Below, one piece after another: positions 1 to 11,612 of a stretch of 64,000 nt of DNA. Both the position numbers and the translations under genes were made by a program. The notes under the pieces are model-generated. The model was not told where the DNA came from. It made no database searches and saw only the letters and a program-made list of their open reading frames with translations. This DNA comes from Rhizobiaceae bacterium (GTDB lineage: Bacteria > Pseudomonadota > Alphaproteobacteria > Rhizobiales > Rhizobiaceae): contig JAHBYY010000008.1 in the NCBI GenBank assembly GCA_019635715.1, forward strand, positions 1-64,000, in the 5' to 3' direction. Every line of letters starts with the position of its first letter. Position 1 is the first letter of the stretch.

Positions 1-1420
<1,420 letters not shown>

Positions 1421-1739
1421 GTCTTGTCCTTGTGTGCGGGAACGTTGGGATGCACCGTGCAGCCACGTTCCTTCGTGCTTCGTGGGCGAACGAGCCACGG
1501 GCAAGACAGCGGGAGGTCCGGGATTTCATGAGCGGTCGAAGCGCGCTCGCGGGCGTCCTGCAATCCTGCCCCGTGACCTGTCGCGGGGCGTTGCGGCCCT
1601 GCCTCTTCGGCATGTGGGCCAGAATGGGAACCTCGGCGTCGCGTAAGACGTGCCGGCCTTGGAACCCGCCGGCGCCTTTCGGCATGCCGGCAATCGAAAA
1701 CCGGCGGACTTTCGCTGCCGAAAGCCCGCCGGGATCATA
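1421..1739 (-). other. rpsO-pnp intergenic region / pnp leader
   Basis: A 319-bp gene-free stretch. It holds the rpsO terminator hairpin at its rpsO end and a smaller stem (GCCCCG at 1568-1573 pairing with CGGGGC at 1584-1589, 10-nt loop) nearer pnp. In enterobacteria the pnp leader is folded and cut by RNase III to allow PNPase autoregulation. Whether this leader does the same cannot be told from sequence. The reading frames that cross it on both strands look like chance frames. Confidence 0.5.
1697..1732 (-). terminator. Rho-independent terminator after rpsO
   Basis: Inverted repeat CCGGCGG-x-CTTTCG, loop CTGC, CGAAAG-x-CCGCCGG at 1701-1732, followed on the minus strand by TTTT. It starts 8 bp after the rpsO stop. 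It would end or attenuate rpsO transcripts before pnp, so pnp probably has its own promoter or is reached by read-through. Confidence 0.8.
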
Positions 1740-2009
1740 TCAACGGCGCAGACCGAGCTTCTCGATCAGCGTCTGGTAGCGGCCTTCGTCCTTGCCCTTC
1801 AGATAGTCGAGCAGGCGGCGGCGCTGCGAAACGAGAGCGAGCAGGCCACGGCGGGAGTGGTTGTCCTTCTTGTGGTCCTTGAAATGCTCGGTCAGGTTCT
1901 TGATCCGCTCGGAGAGCAGCGCCACCTGGACTTCCGGCGAACCGGTGTCGCCGGACTTGGTGGCGAATTCCTTGAGAAGTTCGGTCTTGCGATCAGCAGT
2001 GATCGACAT
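1740..2009 (-). CDS. rpsO: 30S ribosomal protein S15
   Basis: Primary 16S rRNA-binding protein of the small subunit, in the platform near the central domain. The 89-residue product starts [20 protein letters not shown] and carries the S15 signature with [20 protein letters not shown] and the C-terminal [20 protein letters not shown]. Length is exactly that of the family. The gene lies upstream of pnp on the same strand and is followed at once by a strong terminator. The 181 bp between corA and rpsO contain no gene and presumably the rpsO promoter; I could not pick one with confidence. Confidence 0.98.
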   Translation of the reverse strand: MSITADRKTELLKEFATKSGDTGSPEVQVALLSERIKNLTEHFKDHKKDNHSRRGLLALVSQRRRLLDYLKGKDEGRYQTLIEKLGLRR

Positions 2010-2190
2010 CGCGTTTTTCCTTATCTATCCAGAGGAAACGGGACGCCCACGGCCGGGATGTCGTCCAGCGGGGGCCATCTGTCGTCGTGGCCGGAGCCAC
2101 GATGCGGCGCATATAGTGCAATTCCTGCGCAAAAGCCATAGCGCAACTGCAATGCTCCGCCGCGAGGAGCGAATGGCGCGGAACCGGTGT

Positions 2191-3270
2191 TCAGAGCCAC
2201 TTGCGCCAGCGGAAAAACAGCACGAGTCCGAGCGCTATGGCCAGCATGCTGCCCAGCGCGATCGGATAGCCGTAGAAGCTGAGAAGCTCCGGCATGTTCC
2301 AGGGCGAAGTCTGCGGATCGAAATTCATGCCCCAGATGCCGGCGAGGAAGGTGAGGGGGATGAAGATCGCCGAAACGATGGTCAGGAAGCTGATCACATC
2401 GTTGGTGCGCGCCTGGCTCAGCGAAATGTGCATCTCGATCAGGCCGGTCAGCACGTCGCGTTCGGTCTCGACGATCTCGATCAGGCGCACGCAATGGTCC
2501 AGCGTGTCGTTCAGGAAGATGCGCGTCTCGTTGTGCACGAACGGCGCTTCGGCCCGCGCCAGGCCGGCCACCGCGTCGCGCAGCGGCCAGAGCACGCGCT
2601 TCAGGCCGATGATGCTGCGCTTGTGGAAGTGCATCCGGCGCACCTGGCCGCGCTCCGGTCCCTTCAGCATTTCGTCCTCGAGCGTGTCGATGGCCTCGCC
2701 GATCGTGTCGAGCACCGGGAAATAGCTGTCGACGATCGAATCGATCAGCGCATAGGCGAGATAGTCGCCCTGCCGATGCCGGATGCGGTGGCTGACCGGC
2801 GCCGCGATGCGCTTGTGGACCGGGCCGAACGGATCGCCCTCGCGCTCCTGGAAGGTGATGACGAAATCCGCGCCGAAATAGAGCGAGATCTGCTCGTAGC
2901 GCTGCGTCGCCGGCTCGTCGATCATCGACAGCACCACGAAGGCGTGGTCGTCGAAGAAATCCGCCTTCGGCCGTTGCACCGTGTTGAGCGTGTCCTCCAG
3001 CGCCAGCGGATGCAGGCCGAACTCCGCGCCGAGGTCGGCGATCAGCGCGACATCGGCAAGCCCGACGCAGTCTATCCAGATCAGCGGCCAGCGGCCGCGC
3101 GACGCCCGCACATCCAGCAGCGTCGCGCCGTCGATGCGCTCGAAGCCGTTGGGCTCGATCAGGGTCAGCGTCAGGCGGGTCGGCTTGGCCAGCGGATGGG
3201 CGATCAGCGTTCCGGGCGACGCGCCGACCGGAGACCGTTTCGAGCGAGGCGACGCGTCTTGCGGCTGCAT
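2191..3270 (-). CDS. corA: CorA-family magnesium/cobalt transporter
   Basis: Inner-membrane Mg2+ channel of the CorA/MIT family. The 359-residue protein has a long acidic cytoplasmic N-terminal domain and two C-terminal transmembrane helices. The diagnostic G-M-N-F tetrad lies at about residues 314-317 at the end of the first helix, in FLAGIWGMNFDP, and the chain ends in basic RWRKWL. A longer frame runs upstream but overlaps the end of truB. The ATG at 3270 (MQPQDASPRS) is preferred because it falls just after the truB stop at 3290. It lies downstream of truB on the same strand and may be co-transcribed. The MPEL loop is the usual periplasmic acidic loop. Substrate specificity (Mg versus Co/Ni) is from the family, not the sequence. 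Confidence 0.9.
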   Translation of the reverse strand: MQPQDASPRSKRSPVGASPGTLIAHPLAKPTRLTLTLIEPNGFERIDGATLLDVRASRGRWPLIWIDCVGLADVALIADLGAEFGLHPLALEDTLNTVQRPKADFFDDHAFVVLSMIDEPATQRYEQISLYFGADFVITFQEREGDPFGPVHKRIAAPVSHRIRHRQGDYLAYALIDSIVDSYFPVLDTIGEAIDTLEDEMLKGPERGQVRRMHFHKRSIIGLKRVLWPLRDAVAGLARAEAPFVHNETRIFLNDTLDHCVRLIEIVETERDVLTGLIEMHISLSQARTNDVISFLTIVSAIFIPLTFLAGIWGMNFDPQTSPWNMPELLSFYGYPIALGSMLAIALGLVLFFRWRKWL

Positions 3271-3289
3271 GTCCCGCCCCGATCCCGGC

Positions 3290-4243
3290 CTATGCCACGA
3301 AGACGCGCTTCGGCTTGAGCATGCCGGCCTCGACCGCGCCGATGGCGACAAGCCGGCCGCGCGCCGTCGCGCAGACTTCATCGGCATCCAGCGGCGCGTC
3401 GCGGCCGCGCAGGATGACCGAGTTGCCGAGGCGCAGGCGCGTCGCCACGTCGTCCGTCACCGCGACCTGCGGCAGGCAGTCGAGCGCCGCGAGCGTGTCG
3501 ACAAGAAGCGAGTCGAGCGCCTTGAAGCTCGGCGGCGCGTCGTCCTCCGCCGCTTCGCCGCGCCGCGGCGCCGCCGCCTCCAGTTCGCTGAGCGCGACCA
3601 GATCCTCCACCGTGAACGGGTCGACCTCGGTCCGGCGCAGCGTCGCGACATGGCCGTAGCAGCCGAGATCGCGGCCGAAGTCGCGCGCCAGCGACCGCAC
3701 ATAGGTGCCCTTGCCGCACTCGATCTCGAACACCGTATGTCCCTCGGCGGTGGTCTCGACGATCTCCAGCCGGCCGATCTCGACCTCGCGCGCCGGTATC
3801 TCGACCGTCTCGCCCTCGCGGGCGAGATCGTAGGCGCGCTCGCCGGCGATCTTGATCGCCGAGAATTGCGGCGGAGTCTGCATGATCACGCCGGTGTATT
3901 TCGGCAGCAGCGCGCCGATCTCGTCGAGCGAAGGGCGCCTGTCGGACGATTTGGTCACCGGGCCTTCGAGATCGTCGGTCGAGCGCTCCTCGCCCCAGGC
4001 GACCGCGAAGCGATAGACCTTGGCGCCGTCCTGCACATAGGGCACGGTCTTCGTCGCCTCGCCGAGCGCGATCGGCAGCATGCCCGAGGCGAGCGGATCG
4101 AGCGTCCCGGCATGTCCCGCCTTCTCGGCCTGGAACAGCCATTTGATCTTGGAGACGGCTTCCGTCGAGCCCATGCCGACCGGCTTGTCCAGGATCACCC
4201 AGCCGGAAACCGGCCGGCCCTTCTTCTTTCCGCGGCGGCCCAT
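3290..4243 (-). CDS. truB: tRNA pseudouridine(55) synthase
   Basis: Converts U55 in the T-loop of all elongator tRNAs to pseudouridine. The 317-residue protein starts [20 protein letters not shown] and contains the catalytic motif [14 protein letters not shown] with the nucleophile Asp at residue 49, followed by EATKTVPY and the later [15 protein letters not shown] motif. The start codon overlaps the rbfA stop (TGATG), which shows translational coupling and fixes the start. A residue stretch near 240-260 is acidic and Ala-rich, an insertion common in rhizobial versions. The chain ends with the PUA-like region (VILRGRDAP onward). Confidence 0.97.
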   Translation of the reverse strand: MGRRGKKKGRPVSGWVILDKPVGMGSTEAVSKIKWLFQAEKAGHAGTLDPLASGMLPIALGEATKTVPYVQDGAKVYRFAVAWGEERSTDDLEGPVTKSSDRRPSLDEIGALLPKYTGVIMQTPPQFSAIKIAGERAYDLAREGETVEIPAREVEIGRLEIVETTAEGHTVFEIECGKGTYVRSLARDFGRDLGCYGHVATLRRTEVDPFTVEDLVALSELEAAAPRRGEAAEDDAPPSFKALDSLLVDTLAALDCLPQVAVTDDVATRLRLGNSVILRGRDAPLDADEVCATARGRLVAIGAVEAGMLKPKRVFVA

Positions 4244-4650
4244 CAGTCGTCGCTCTCCTTGTCCTTGTCGAGATCGCGCGCCACCTCGGGCGAGCGCAGA
4301 AGCTCGTCGATCTTCGAGAAATTGTCGTAGCTGGTATCGAGCCGGAAACGGAACTCCGGCATCGAGCGCATCTGCCGCAGCGCCCCCGAGACCCTGCCCC
4401 GAATGAACTTCGCGTTTCTCGCCAGGGCCTTGATCACCGCGTCGTTGTCCGCGGCACCGAGCGGCGACACGAAGGCGGTGGCGATCTTGAGGTCCGGCGA
4501 CATCCGCACCTCCGAGATCGAGATCACGGTCGTCTCGATGATGTCGTCGCGCACCTCGCCGCGCGCCAGCACGTCGGACAGCGCATGGCGCACCTGCTCG
4601 CCGACGCGCAGCATGCGCTGGGATGGGCCGGAACCCGCTTGTCTTGACAT
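4243..4650 (-). CDS. rbfA: 30S ribosome-binding factor A
   Basis: Cold-shock associated factor for late maturation of the 30S subunit, binding near the 5' end helix of 16S rRNA. The 135-residue product has the KH-like RbfA core: [20 protein letters not shown], then [18 protein letters not shown] and [17 protein letters not shown]-like residues. The start at 4650 ([14 protein letters not shown]) is preceded by an AGGTGG ribosome-binding site; a longer upstream frame is not family-like. It sits 80 bp after infB and overlaps truB by one base, in the standard infB-rbfA-truB order. Confidence 0.96.
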   Translation of the reverse strand: MSRQAGSGPSQRMLRVGEQVRHALSDVLARGEVRDDIIETTVISISEVRMSPDLKIATAFVSPLGAADNDAVIKALARNAKFIRGRVSGALRQMRSMPEFRFRLDTSYDNFSKIDELLRSPEVARDLDKDKESDD

Positions 4651-4730
4651 AGGTCCACCTGGAAAGCCTGCGGCGCGGGTTGGGACCGCGCCGCATTTCT
4701 CATAACATCGCCGCGATGGCGCCCGTGGCG

Positions 4731-7529
4731 CTACAGCGTCCTGGTCACCATCTCGACGCGGAAGCACTCGATGATGTCGCCGGCCTGGATGTTCTCGTAG
4801 TTCTGGAACGCCATGCCGCATTCCTGACCGACGGGAACTTCCGGCACCTCATCCTTGAAGCGCTTCAGCGTCTTCAGCGTGCCCTCGTGGATCACCACAT
4901 TGTCGCGGATCAGGCGGACGCCTGCGCCACGCTCGACGCGGCCCTCGGTGACGCGGCAACCCGCGACCTTGCCGACCTTGGTGATGTCGAACACTTCGAG
5001 GATCTCTGCATTGCCGAGGAAGGTCTCGCGACGCTCCGGCGACAGCAGGCCCGACATCGCCGCCTTCACGTCATCCACCAGGTTGTAGATGATGTTGTAG
5101 TAGCGGATCTCGATGCCGGCCTGTTCGGCCGCCAGGCGCGCCTGCGGGTTCGCACGCACGTTGAAGCCGATGATCGCCGCGCCCGACGTGACCGCCAGCG
5201 ACACATCGCTCTCGGTGATCGCGCCGGCGCCGCCATGGACGATGCGGGCGCGGACCTCGTCGGTGCCGAGCTTGTCGAGCGCCACCGAGATCGCCTCGAC
5301 CGAACCCTGCACGTCCGCCTTGACGACCAGCGGGAACTCCTTGATCCCGACGGACTGCAACTGCGACATCATCTGTTCCAGCGAGCCGCGCTGGCTGACA
5401 TGCTTGGCGGCTGCCTTGTCGCGTGCCTTGCGCTGGCGATACTCGGTGATCTCGCGGGCGCGCGCCTCGCTCTCGACCACCGCGAAGCGGTCGCCGGCCA
5501 TCGGCGTGCCCTGGAGGCCGAGGATCTCCACCGGCATCGAGGGCAGGGCGCCTTCCAGCGATTCGCCGCGATCGTCGATCAGCGCGCGGACGCGGCCCCA
5601 CTCGCTGCCGGCGACGATGATGTCGCCGACCAGGAGGTCGCCGGTCTGCACCAGCACGGTCGCCACGGCGCCGCGGCCCTTGTCGAGCTTGGCTTCGATG
5701 ACGACGCCTTCGGCGGTGCGGTCCGGATTGGCCCTGAGGTCGAGCACTTCCGACTGCAGCAGGATCGCCTCGAGCAGCTTGTCGATGCCTGTGCCCGTCT
5801 TGGCCGAGACCTCGACGTCGAGCACCTCGCCGCCCATCGATTCGACCTGCACGTCATGGCGCAGCAGCTCGGTGCGGACCTTCTGCGCATTGGCCGACGG
5901 CTTGTCGATCTTGTTGATCGCCACGATGATCGGCACGCCCGCCGCCTTGGCATGGTTGATCGATTCGATCGTCTGCGGCATCACCGCGTCGTCGGCCGCC
6001 ACAACCAGCACCGCGATATCCGTCACCTGCGCGCCGCGGGCACGCATGGCGGTGAATGCCGCGTGGCCCGGCGTGTCGATGAAGGTGATCTTCTGGCCGT
6101 TCTTCTCGACCTGATAGGCGCCGATGTGCTGCGTGATGCCGCCGGCCTCGCCGGAGACGACGTTGGCGTTGCGGATCGCATCGAGCAGCGAGGTCTTGCC
6201 GTGGTCGACGTGGCCCATGATGGTGACCACCGGCGGACGCGCCTGCAGATCCTCCTCCTTGTCCGGACCGCCGAAGAAGCCTTCCTCGATGTCGGACTCA
6301 GCGACGCGCCGCACGGTGTGGCCGAATTCCGAGGCGACCAGTTCGGCCGTGTCGGCATCGAGCACGTCGCCCGGCTTCAGGATCTGGCCCTGCTTCATGA
6401 AATACTTGACCACGTCCACCGCGCGCTCGGACATGCGCTGGGCGAGTTCCTGGATGGTGATGGTCTCGGGAAGCACGACCTCGCGGGAAATCTTCTCGCG
6501 CGGCTCCTGATACATGGCGCGCTTGAACTTCTCCTGGCGCCGGCGCATCGACGACAGCGAGCGGGCGCGGGCATCGTCGTCGCCCGTCGCCGAACTGACG
6601 GTCAGCTTGCCGCGGCGCCGGTCGTCGTCGCCGCGCGTCTTGGCGGGACGCGCCACCTCGGGCGTGGCAAGGCGCCGAACCGGCGCGCCGCGCAGACCGG
6701 CACCCACGCCGCGGGGCCGCGCATCCGAATCGTCATCCGCCTGCTGGCTATCGAGCTGCGGAGCGCGGCGGCGCGCTTCCTCTTCCGAACGCTTGCGGGC
6801 CTCGGCCTCGCGCTGCAGGCGGGATTCCTCCTCGGCCTGGCGGCGTGCCGATGCCTCGCGCTCACGCTTGCGCTGCTCCTCGTCCTCCTGACGGCGGCGC
6901 GCTTCCTCGAGCGCACGCGCGCGATCCTCGACCTCGCGGGCCTGCGAACCTTCGAGGGCGCGGCGGCGCGCGGCGATCTCGCCGCTCGACAGGGTGCTGA
7001 GCACGACGCCGGCGCCGCGATCGCGCGGCGAACGGAACTCCCGCGCCGGCTGCTGGGGCACGGGACGGGCCGATTGCGGCGCCGGGCGAGGCGACTGCGG
7101 GGCCGCGGGCCGCTGGGGCGGCGGCGCTGACCGGGCCGCCTGAGGCGCGGGAGCGGGGGCTGGTGCCGCAGCGCGCGCAACGGCGGGCGTCGGCGCCGGT
7201 GTCGGCTCCGCACGCGGCGGCTGGGGAGCGGGTGCCGGGGCGGCTGCGACGGGCTGCGCGGCCTGCGGCGCCGGAGCCGGCTGGGGCTTCGGCGGGGCCG
7301 CCGGGGCCGGCTGCGGCTTCGGCGCGAGTACCGGCGCGGCGGGCGCTTCCTGGCGCTCGCCCGGCATGTTGAACTTGCGCTTCTTCGTTTCCACGACGAC
7401 CGACTTCGAGCGGCCGTGCGAGAAGTTCTGGCGCACGGTCCCCTGCTCCATGCCGGGGCGCTTGAGCGTGATCGTCTTCTTGGTGTTTACGGTCAACGTG
7501 TTATCGTCGCCGGATTTCGTATCGCTCAT
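4731..7529 (-). CDS. infB: Translation initiation factor IF-2
   Basis: GTPase that brings fMet-tRNA to the 30S subunit and promotes subunit joining. The 932-residue protein has a long, low-complexity N-terminal half: a conserved start ([20 protein letters not shown]), a Pro/Ala-rich stretch at about 58-165 and a charged Arg/Glu coiled-coil-like stretch at about 185-265. The IF2_N domain precedes the GTPase. G1 is GHVDHGKTS near residue 437, G3 is [16 protein letters not shown]4 is NKIDKP. Domains II-IV follow to the C-terminus. Its start overlaps the stop of the upstream YlxR-like gene (7526-7529), so it is coupled to the rimP-nusA operon. Confidence 0.98.
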   Translation of the reverse strand: MSDTKSGDDNTLTVNTKKTITLKRPGMEQGTVRQNFSHGRSKSVVVETKKRKFNMPGERQEAPAAPVLAPKPQPAPAAPPKPQPAPAPQAAQPVAAAPAPAPQPPRAEPTPAPTPAVARAAAPAPAPAPQAARSAPPPQRPAAPQSPRPAPQSARPVPQQPAREFRSPRDRGAGVVLSTLSSGEIAARRRALEGSQAREVEDRARALEEARRRQEDEEQRKREREASARRQAEEESRLQREAEARKRSEEEARRRAPQLDSQQADDDSDARPRGVGAGLRGAPVRRLATPEVARPAKTRGDDDRRRGKLTVSSATGDDDARARSLSSMRRRQEKFKRAMYQEPREKISREVVLPETITIQELAQRMSERAVDVVKYFMKQGQILKPGDVLDADTAELVASEFGHTVRRVAESDIEEGFFGGPDKEEDLQARPPVVTIMGHVDHGKTSLLDAIRNANVVSGEAGGITQHIGAYQVEKNGQKITFIDTPGHAAFTAMRARGAQVTDIAVLVVAADDAVMPQTIESINHAKAAGVPIIVAINKIDKPSANAQKVRTELLRHDVQVESMGGEVLDVEVSAKTGTGIDKLLEAILLQSEVLDLRANPDRTAEGVVIEAKLDKGRGAVATVLVQTGDLLVGDIIVAGSEWGRVRALIDDRGESLEGALPSMPVEILGLQGTPMAGDRFAVVESEARAREITEYRQRKARDKAAAKHVSQRGSLEQMMSQLQSVGIKEFPLVVKADVQGSVEAISVALDKLGTDEVRARIVHGGAGAITESDVSLAVTSGAAIIGFNVRANPQARLAAEQAGIEIRYYNIIYNLVDDVKAAMSGLLSPERRETFLGNAEILEVFDITKVGKVAGCRVTEGRVERGAGVRLIRDNVVIHEGTLKTLKRFKDEVPEVPVGQECGMAFQNYENIQAGDIIECFRVEMVTRTL

Positions 7530-8176
7530 TCCATATCCTCTGCGGCATTCGTATCGTCGGCAATCGCCGCAAGCATTGCCCTGTCTTCCGGAGAACCGCC
7601 CCGGTAGCGGTCGAGGAGAACGACGCGCCTATACGCCATCCTGCCTGCATCCCCCGCAAGGACGGCAGCATGTATCACATTTGCCCCGCCCAATGCCAAA
7701 CCCAATTCGGATTCCGAAAAAAGTTTGAATGCAGGTATTTTCGGCCCGCCCAGAAAGGCGGTCGCCCGTCTGGCTTGCGTCAGCTTGCGGACGCCGTCGT
7801 CCGCCGCTTCGGTGGCGTGCAGCACGGCAAGAACGTTGCCGGACCGAACCTCATTGTCGACCTTTGCGGCGCCGAGCGCAAGGCCACCCGCCTTGCGGGC
7901 AAGGCCGAGCGCGCCCAGCGCGTTGCGCGCCAGCAGCGCATCCAGTTGATCCGCGAGCTGGTCGGGCACGGCGACCTGACGCTTGAAGGCGCGCGAAAAC
8001 AGGTTCTTCGCCGCCGCCTTCTCCACATGTAGGCGGTCGGCGGTCACCCAGCAACCGCGGCCCGGCAGATTCCGCTTCAGATCGGCAACGACCGTCGCGT
8101 CCGGTCCGACGACGAATCGGATCAGTTCATCCGGCTCGCGCCGCTGCCGCGACACGATGCAGGTGCGATCGTTCAT
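7526..8176 (-). CDS. YlxR (DUF448)-L7Ae fusion RNA-binding protein
   Basis: Probable RNA-binding protein of the nusA-infB operon. Residues 1-85 are a YlxR/DUF448 domain ([20 protein letters not shown], then [11 protein letters not shown]). Residues about 95-190 look like an L7Ae/ribosomal-protein fold ([20 protein letters not shown], followed by a [20 protein letters not shown]-type segment). The two are separate neighbouring genes (ylxR and ylxQ) in Bacillus, while fusion is common in alphaproteobacteria. At 216 residues it is of usual size for the fusion. Its ATG at 8176 lies 35 bp after nusA and its stop overlaps the infB start by 4 bp. Function beyond RNA binding is not established here. 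Confidence 0.9.
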   Translation of the reverse strand: MNDRTCIVSRQRREPDELIRFVVGPDATVVADLKRNLPGRGCWVTADRLHVEKAAAKNLFSRAFKRQVAVPDQLADQLDALLARNALGALGLARKAGGLALGAAKVDNEVRSGNVLAVLHATEAADDGVRKLTQARRATAFLGGPKIPAFKLFSESELGLALGGANVIHAAVLAGDAGRMAYRRVVLLDRYRGGSPEDRAMLAAIADDTNAAEDME

Positions 8177-8211
8177 CTCGTCGGAGGTCGATGGACGGGC
8201 GATGGCTCACC

Positions 8212-9798
8212 TCACGCGTCAGCCGCTTCGGCGTCTTCGGCCGCGGTCTCCTCCTCGGAGATCCAGCCCGCCTTGATGCGTGCGGCCAGCACCATCGCCT
8301 CGGCATCGGCGCGCGACACGCCATGTTCGGCCAGAACGCCCGGGAAGGTCTTGGTCTCGCCGTCGCTGCGCTCCTTCCAGCCGACGAGATCGTCGACGGC
8401 ATAGCCGGCGAAGTCCTCGACCGTCTTCACGCCGTCCTCGCCGAGCGTCACCATCATCGCGGTGGTGACGCCGGGAATGTCGCGCAGCTCGTCCGCGACG
8501 CCGAGCTTGCGGCGCTTCTCGTCGTGCTCGGCTTCGATCTTCTCGAGATAGTCGCGCGCCCGGGACTGGATCTCGGTCGCCGTGTCCTCGTCGAAGCCGT
8601 CGATCGAGGAGATCTCGTCGGCGTCGACATAGGCAACTTCCTCGACCGAGGTGAAGCCTTCGGAGGCGAGCACCTGCGCCACCATCTCGTCGACGTCGAG
8701 GGCTTCCATGAACAGGTTCGACCGGTCGGCGAATTCCTTCTGGCGGCGCTGCGATTCCTCTTCCTCGGTCAGGATGTCGATGTCCCAGCCGGTCAACTGC
8801 GAGGCCAGGCGCACGTTCTGGCCGCGGCGGCCGATGGCCAGCGACAACTGGTCGTCCGGCACCACGACTTCGATCTTCTCGGCGTCCTCGTCGAGAACGA
8901 CCTTGGCGACCTCGGCCGGCTGCAGCGCGTTGACGATGAAGGAGGCCGCGTTCGGCGACCACGGAATGATGTCGATCTTCTCGCCCTGCAGCTCGCCGAC
9001 CACCGCCTGGACGCGGCTGCCGCGCATGCCGACGCAGGCGCCGACCGGATCGATCGACGAATCGCGCGAGATCACCGCGATCTTGGCACGCGAGCCGGGA
9101 TCGCGCGCGACCGACTTGATCTCGATGATGCCGTCGTAGATTTCCGGCACTTCCATGGTGAACAGCTTGGCCATGAACTGCGGATGCGTGCGGCTGAGGA
9201 AGATCTGCGGGCCGCGCTGCTCGCGGCGCACGTCGTAGACATAGGCGCGCACGCGGTCGCCATATTTGTAGTTCTCGCGCGGGATCAGCTCGTCGCGGCG
9301 CACGATCGCCTCGCCGCGGCCGAGATCGACGATGACGTTGCCGTATTCGACGCGCTTGACCGTGCCGTTGACGATCTCGCCGATGCGGTCCTTGTATTCG
9401 TCGTATTGGCGGTCGCGCTCGGCCTCGCGCACCTTCTGGACGATGACCTGCTTGGCCGACTGGGCGGCGATGCGGCCGAAATCCATCGGCGGCAGTTGCT
9501 CGGCGATGAAGTCGCCGATCTCGGCGTCGGGGTTGCGGTCCTGCGCCTGCAGCAGCGAGATCTGCGTCGCATAATCCTCGACGTTGTCGACGACTTCCAT
9601 GAGGCGCTGCAGCTTCATCTCGCCCGTGCTCGGGTTGATGTCGGCGCGGATGTTGGTCTCCTGGCCATAGCGCGAGCGGGCCGCCTTCTGGATGGCGTCC
9701 GCCATGGCGGCGATGACGATCGACTTGTCGATCGACTTCTCGCGCGCCACCGCATCCGCGATCTGCAGCAACTCGAGCCTGTTAGCACTGACTGCCAT
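8212..9798 (-). CDS. nusA: Transcription termination/antitermination factor NusA
   Basis: RNA polymerase-associated factor acting in pausing, termination and antitermination. The 528-residue protein starts [20 protein letters not shown] (RNAP-binding N-terminal domain to about 130), then an S1 domain (about 135-200, with [20 protein letters not shown]), then two KH domains (about 205-345, including [20 protein letters not shown] and [20 protein letters not shown]). The C-terminal 150 residues carry two helix-hairpin-helix-like acidic repeats, ending in an acidic [14 protein letters not shown] tail. It follows rimP by 40 bp. Confidence 0.98.
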   Translation of the reverse strand: MAVSANRLELLQIADAVAREKSIDKSIVIAAMADAIQKAARSRYGQETNIRADINPSTGEMKLQRLMEVVDNVEDYATQISLLQAQDRNPDAEIGDFIAEQLPPMDFGRIAAQSAKQVIVQKVREAERDRQYDEYKDRIGEIVNGTVKRVEYGNVIVDLGRGEAIVRRDELIPRENYKYGDRVRAYVYDVRREQRGPQIFLSRTHPQFMAKLFTMEVPEIYDGIIEIKSVARDPGSRAKIAVISRDSSIDPVGACVGMRGSRVQAVVGELQGEKIDIIPWSPNAASFIVNALQPAEVAKVVLDEDAEKIEVVVPDDQLSLAIGRRGQNVRLASQLTGWDIDILTEEEESQRRQKEFADRSNLFMEALDVDEMVAQVLASEGFTSVEEVAYVDADEISSIDGFDEDTATEIQSRARDYLEKIEAEHDEKRRKLGVADELRDIPGVTTAMMVTLGEDGVKTVEDFAGYAVDDLVGWKERSDGETKTFPGVLAEHGVSRADAEAMVLAARIKAGWISEEETAAEDAEAADA

Positions 9799-9838
9799 TT
9801 CTGGTCTCCTCGGGATCAGCCGGTATTCCCGGCCGCTT

Positions 9839-10474
9839 TCAATGCGCCTGGTCGTCCGCCGGCGTCGTTTCGGGTTCGTCGGTCTCGGGCTCGCCGCGAC
9901 GCTTGCGCGCCTCCTTGCGGGCCCGGTTGTCCTTGCTCAGGGCGTCGCGGATGAGGTCGTCGGTCAGGATCAGCCTGGCATCCGAGATGGTCTCGTAGGG
10001 GATGCGCACGGTCGGCTCCTCGCCATAGCCGATCTTGTCGCGCGCCAGCACGAAGCCGTCGCCGTCCGCCCGTTCGATGCGGCCGCGGAACTTCTTGCGG
10101 TCTGCGACCAGAATCGACGTGTCGACCTTCACCAGATGCCCGGTCCAGGCGGTAAAGTCGGAACGCCGCACCAGCGGCCGGTCTATGCCGGGCGACGACA
10201 CTTCGAGATGGTAGGCCTTGTCGATCGGATCGTCGACATCGAGCGCCGGCGAGATCGCGCGGCTCACCGCCTCGCAGTCCTCGACGGTCATGGTGCCGTC
10301 CTCGCGCTCGGCCATGATCTGCAGCGTCAGGCCGTTCTGGCCGGACAGCCGGACACGCACCAGCCTGAATTCGATCGCCTTCAAAACGGGCTCGATGATC
10401 GCAGCCACGCGCGCTTCGGTCCCGGTCTCACGAATGATCCGGTCGTCGGAAGCCTCGCCGGTCTCTGCCGCCAT
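9839..10474 (-). CDS. rimP: Ribosome maturation factor RimP
   Basis: Needed for 30S subunit maturation. The 211-residue protein has the two RimP domains: N-terminal with [15 protein letters not shown] and [19 protein letters not shown], the hallmark [20 protein letters not shown], then the SH3-like C-terminal domain. A charged tail ([20 protein letters not shown]) extends beyond the usual 150-170 residues, as in other rhizobia. It is the first gene of the rimP-nusA-ylxR-infB operon and has a structured leader with a terminator-like hairpin about 100 bp upstream. Confidence 0.96.
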   Translation of the reverse strand: MAAETGEASDDRIIRETGTEARVAAIIEPVLKAIEFRLVRVRLSGQNGLTLQIMAEREDGTMTVEDCEAVSRAISPALDVDDPIDKAYHLEVSSPGIDRPLVRRSDFTAWTGHLVKVDTSILVADRKKFRGRIERADGDGFVLARDKIGYGEEPTVRIPYETISDARLILTDDLIRDALSKDNRARKEARKRRGEPETDEPETTPADDQAH

Positions 10475-10960
10475 CTCTTCTCCTCAGGCGCCCGCCGAAC
10501 ATCGGCTGCGCCACTGCCTGCCTTCTTCCGGAACCGCGGGCAATCGCCGCCCCGGCGCCGTCCGGCCTCGCGGTAACAAAAAAGAGCGGGACCCGGAGGA
10601 CCCACTCTTCGCCATACCGACCAAGAATTTGCACCCTAGATAGCCCATGCGCGGCCGCATTTCAAGCGCCGGATCCCGGCGCAATCCTGCCCGGAAGCGG
10701 TAGCGAACCGCGACGAGAGAAAATTTGTATCCTCCATGAAACCGAAACCGTCATGCAAACGTAGTGGTTTCGATACATGATGCATGTACGCTTGTATGTC
10801 TTTGTAGCATTTCGATCGCTTTTTCAGGTCGCCGGGCGCGACCAACACTTTCGGAGACCAATGCCGCCGGCTGCGATGCCGGTGACCCGGAATGACAAAA
10901 AAGGCCGGCAGCTACCGCAGCGCGGTACCTGGAACGGGCCGACCCTGGAGGAAGTGCTTG
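10475..10960. other. Intergenic region between divergent rimP and a small unknown gene
   Basis: A 486-bp stretch with no convincing gene. It holds the rimP leader hairpin (10575-10610) and, nearer the plus-strand gene, a perfect palindrome ACATG-ATG-CATGT at 10775-10787 next to another half-site (TGTATGT, 10793-10799). The palindrome is a possible regulator site. Small reading frames here have no family resemblance. Confidence 0.4.
10575..10610 (-). promoter_or_regulatory. Terminator-like hairpin in the rimP leader (possible attenuator)
   Basis: On the minus strand AAGAG-x-GGG-x-CC, tetraloop-like TCCG region, GG-x-CCC-x-CTCTT is followed directly by TTTTTTG. It lies about 100 nt upstream of the rimP start and nothing recognisable lies upstream of it on that strand for at least 240 bp. 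It is therefore either an attenuator of the rimP-nusA-infB operon or the 3' end of a small RNA. Attenuated leaders before this operon are known in other proteobacteria; I could not check a match. Confidence 0.6.
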
Positions 10961-11251
10961 ATGGAAGTCGAGGCCTACATCGAGAGTTGGATCGAACTCA
11001 ACATCTCGGAGGGCGACACGCTCGCCGAGCTGGAGGCGCGCAACGGGGAACTGTTGAGCGAACTGGCGGAGGCCGGGCTGTACACCGACGACATGGCGTC
11101 AGAGGTCGAAGAGCTGAGCCGCTCCATGGTCGCCGCCCGGCTGCGGACCCAGTCCGCCGACGGCGACTACGCCACCTACTTCAATCCCGACGCGTCTTCC
11201 GCATCCGGGAAGGACGGTGGGGATGAGGACGAGCCGATCCGCGAGGACTGA
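10961..11251 (+). CDS. Small acidic protein of unknown function
   Basis: 96-residue product starting MEVEAYIESWIELNISEGDT. The ATG at 10961 is chosen because CTGGAGGAAG, a good ribosome-binding site, lies just before it; the longer upstream frame has no such site. The N-terminal half is predicted helical (AELEARNGELLSELAEAG, then MASEVEELSRSMVAARL) and the last 25 residues are acidic and disordered. The first 60 residues faintly resemble DUF768-type small proteins of Mesorhizobium (pattern F/Y-hydrophobic-x-W-I, then a helix pair), but I am not sure. No signal peptide or membrane segment. Confidence 0.65.
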   Translation: MEVEAYIESWIELNISEGDTLAELEARNGELLSELAEAGLYTDDMASEVEELSRSMVAARLRTQSADGDYATYFNPDASSASGKDGGDEDEPIRED

Positions 11252-11420
11252 CCGGTCCGTCTCGCGGCGCGGCGCGGAATTGCCCGTCGCCCGCGGCCGA
11301 ACTTTCGGCGTGCCCAGCCCGCCCTGCGCCTGCGGCATGGCTGGGATGCGGCTTCCTCCATAACACGCGTCGGGCGGCGATCCTATATTGTGCGCTGCAA
11401 CATAGAAATGGAGTGCTTCC

Positions 11421-11582
11421 ATGTTCAAGCGCACAGGTCTTGCAATCGCCGGCCTCGCCGGGGTGTTTGGCAATGCGGTGGCCGCCGCCGCCGCGGTGAA
11501 TGGCGGGCGGCAGCCCAGGTCGCGCGATCTGCGCGCGCTCGGCATCGATCCGCAGGCCTTCCGGGACATCAAGAGCTTCTGA
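11421..11582 (+). CDS. Small protein of 53 residues with hydrophobic N-terminus
   Basis: Starts MFKRTGLAIAGLAGVFGNAV and ends in RDLRALGIDPQAFRDIKSF. The start codon is preceded by GGAG at 11411-11414, and TATATT at 11384-11389 could be a -10 element. The N-terminus could be a signal peptide or a single membrane segment. The C-terminal motif (DLRALGI-D-x-x-x-F-R-D-I) recalls the end of DUF1127/YjiS-like small proteins common in rhizobia, but the Arg-rich middle of that family is missing. A real gene is likely but not certain. Confidence 0.5.
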   Translation: MFKRTGLAIAGLAGVFGNAVAAAAAVNGGRQPRSRDLRALGIDPQAFRDIKSF

Positions 11583-11612
11583 AGCGCCGGCCGGCCGTCG
11601 GGTGCGGCCTGC

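Noticed and set aside
4680-7130. 816-codon open frame on the plus strand opposite infB
   Set aside because: It is antisense to a certain gene; high GC removes stops. Its product is His/Arg/Leu-rich without a domain.
7163-7372. Repeats within the Pro/Ala-rich part of infB
   Set aside because: The PAP/PQPA repeats are the normal variable N-terminal region of IF-2 and are not a separate repeat element.
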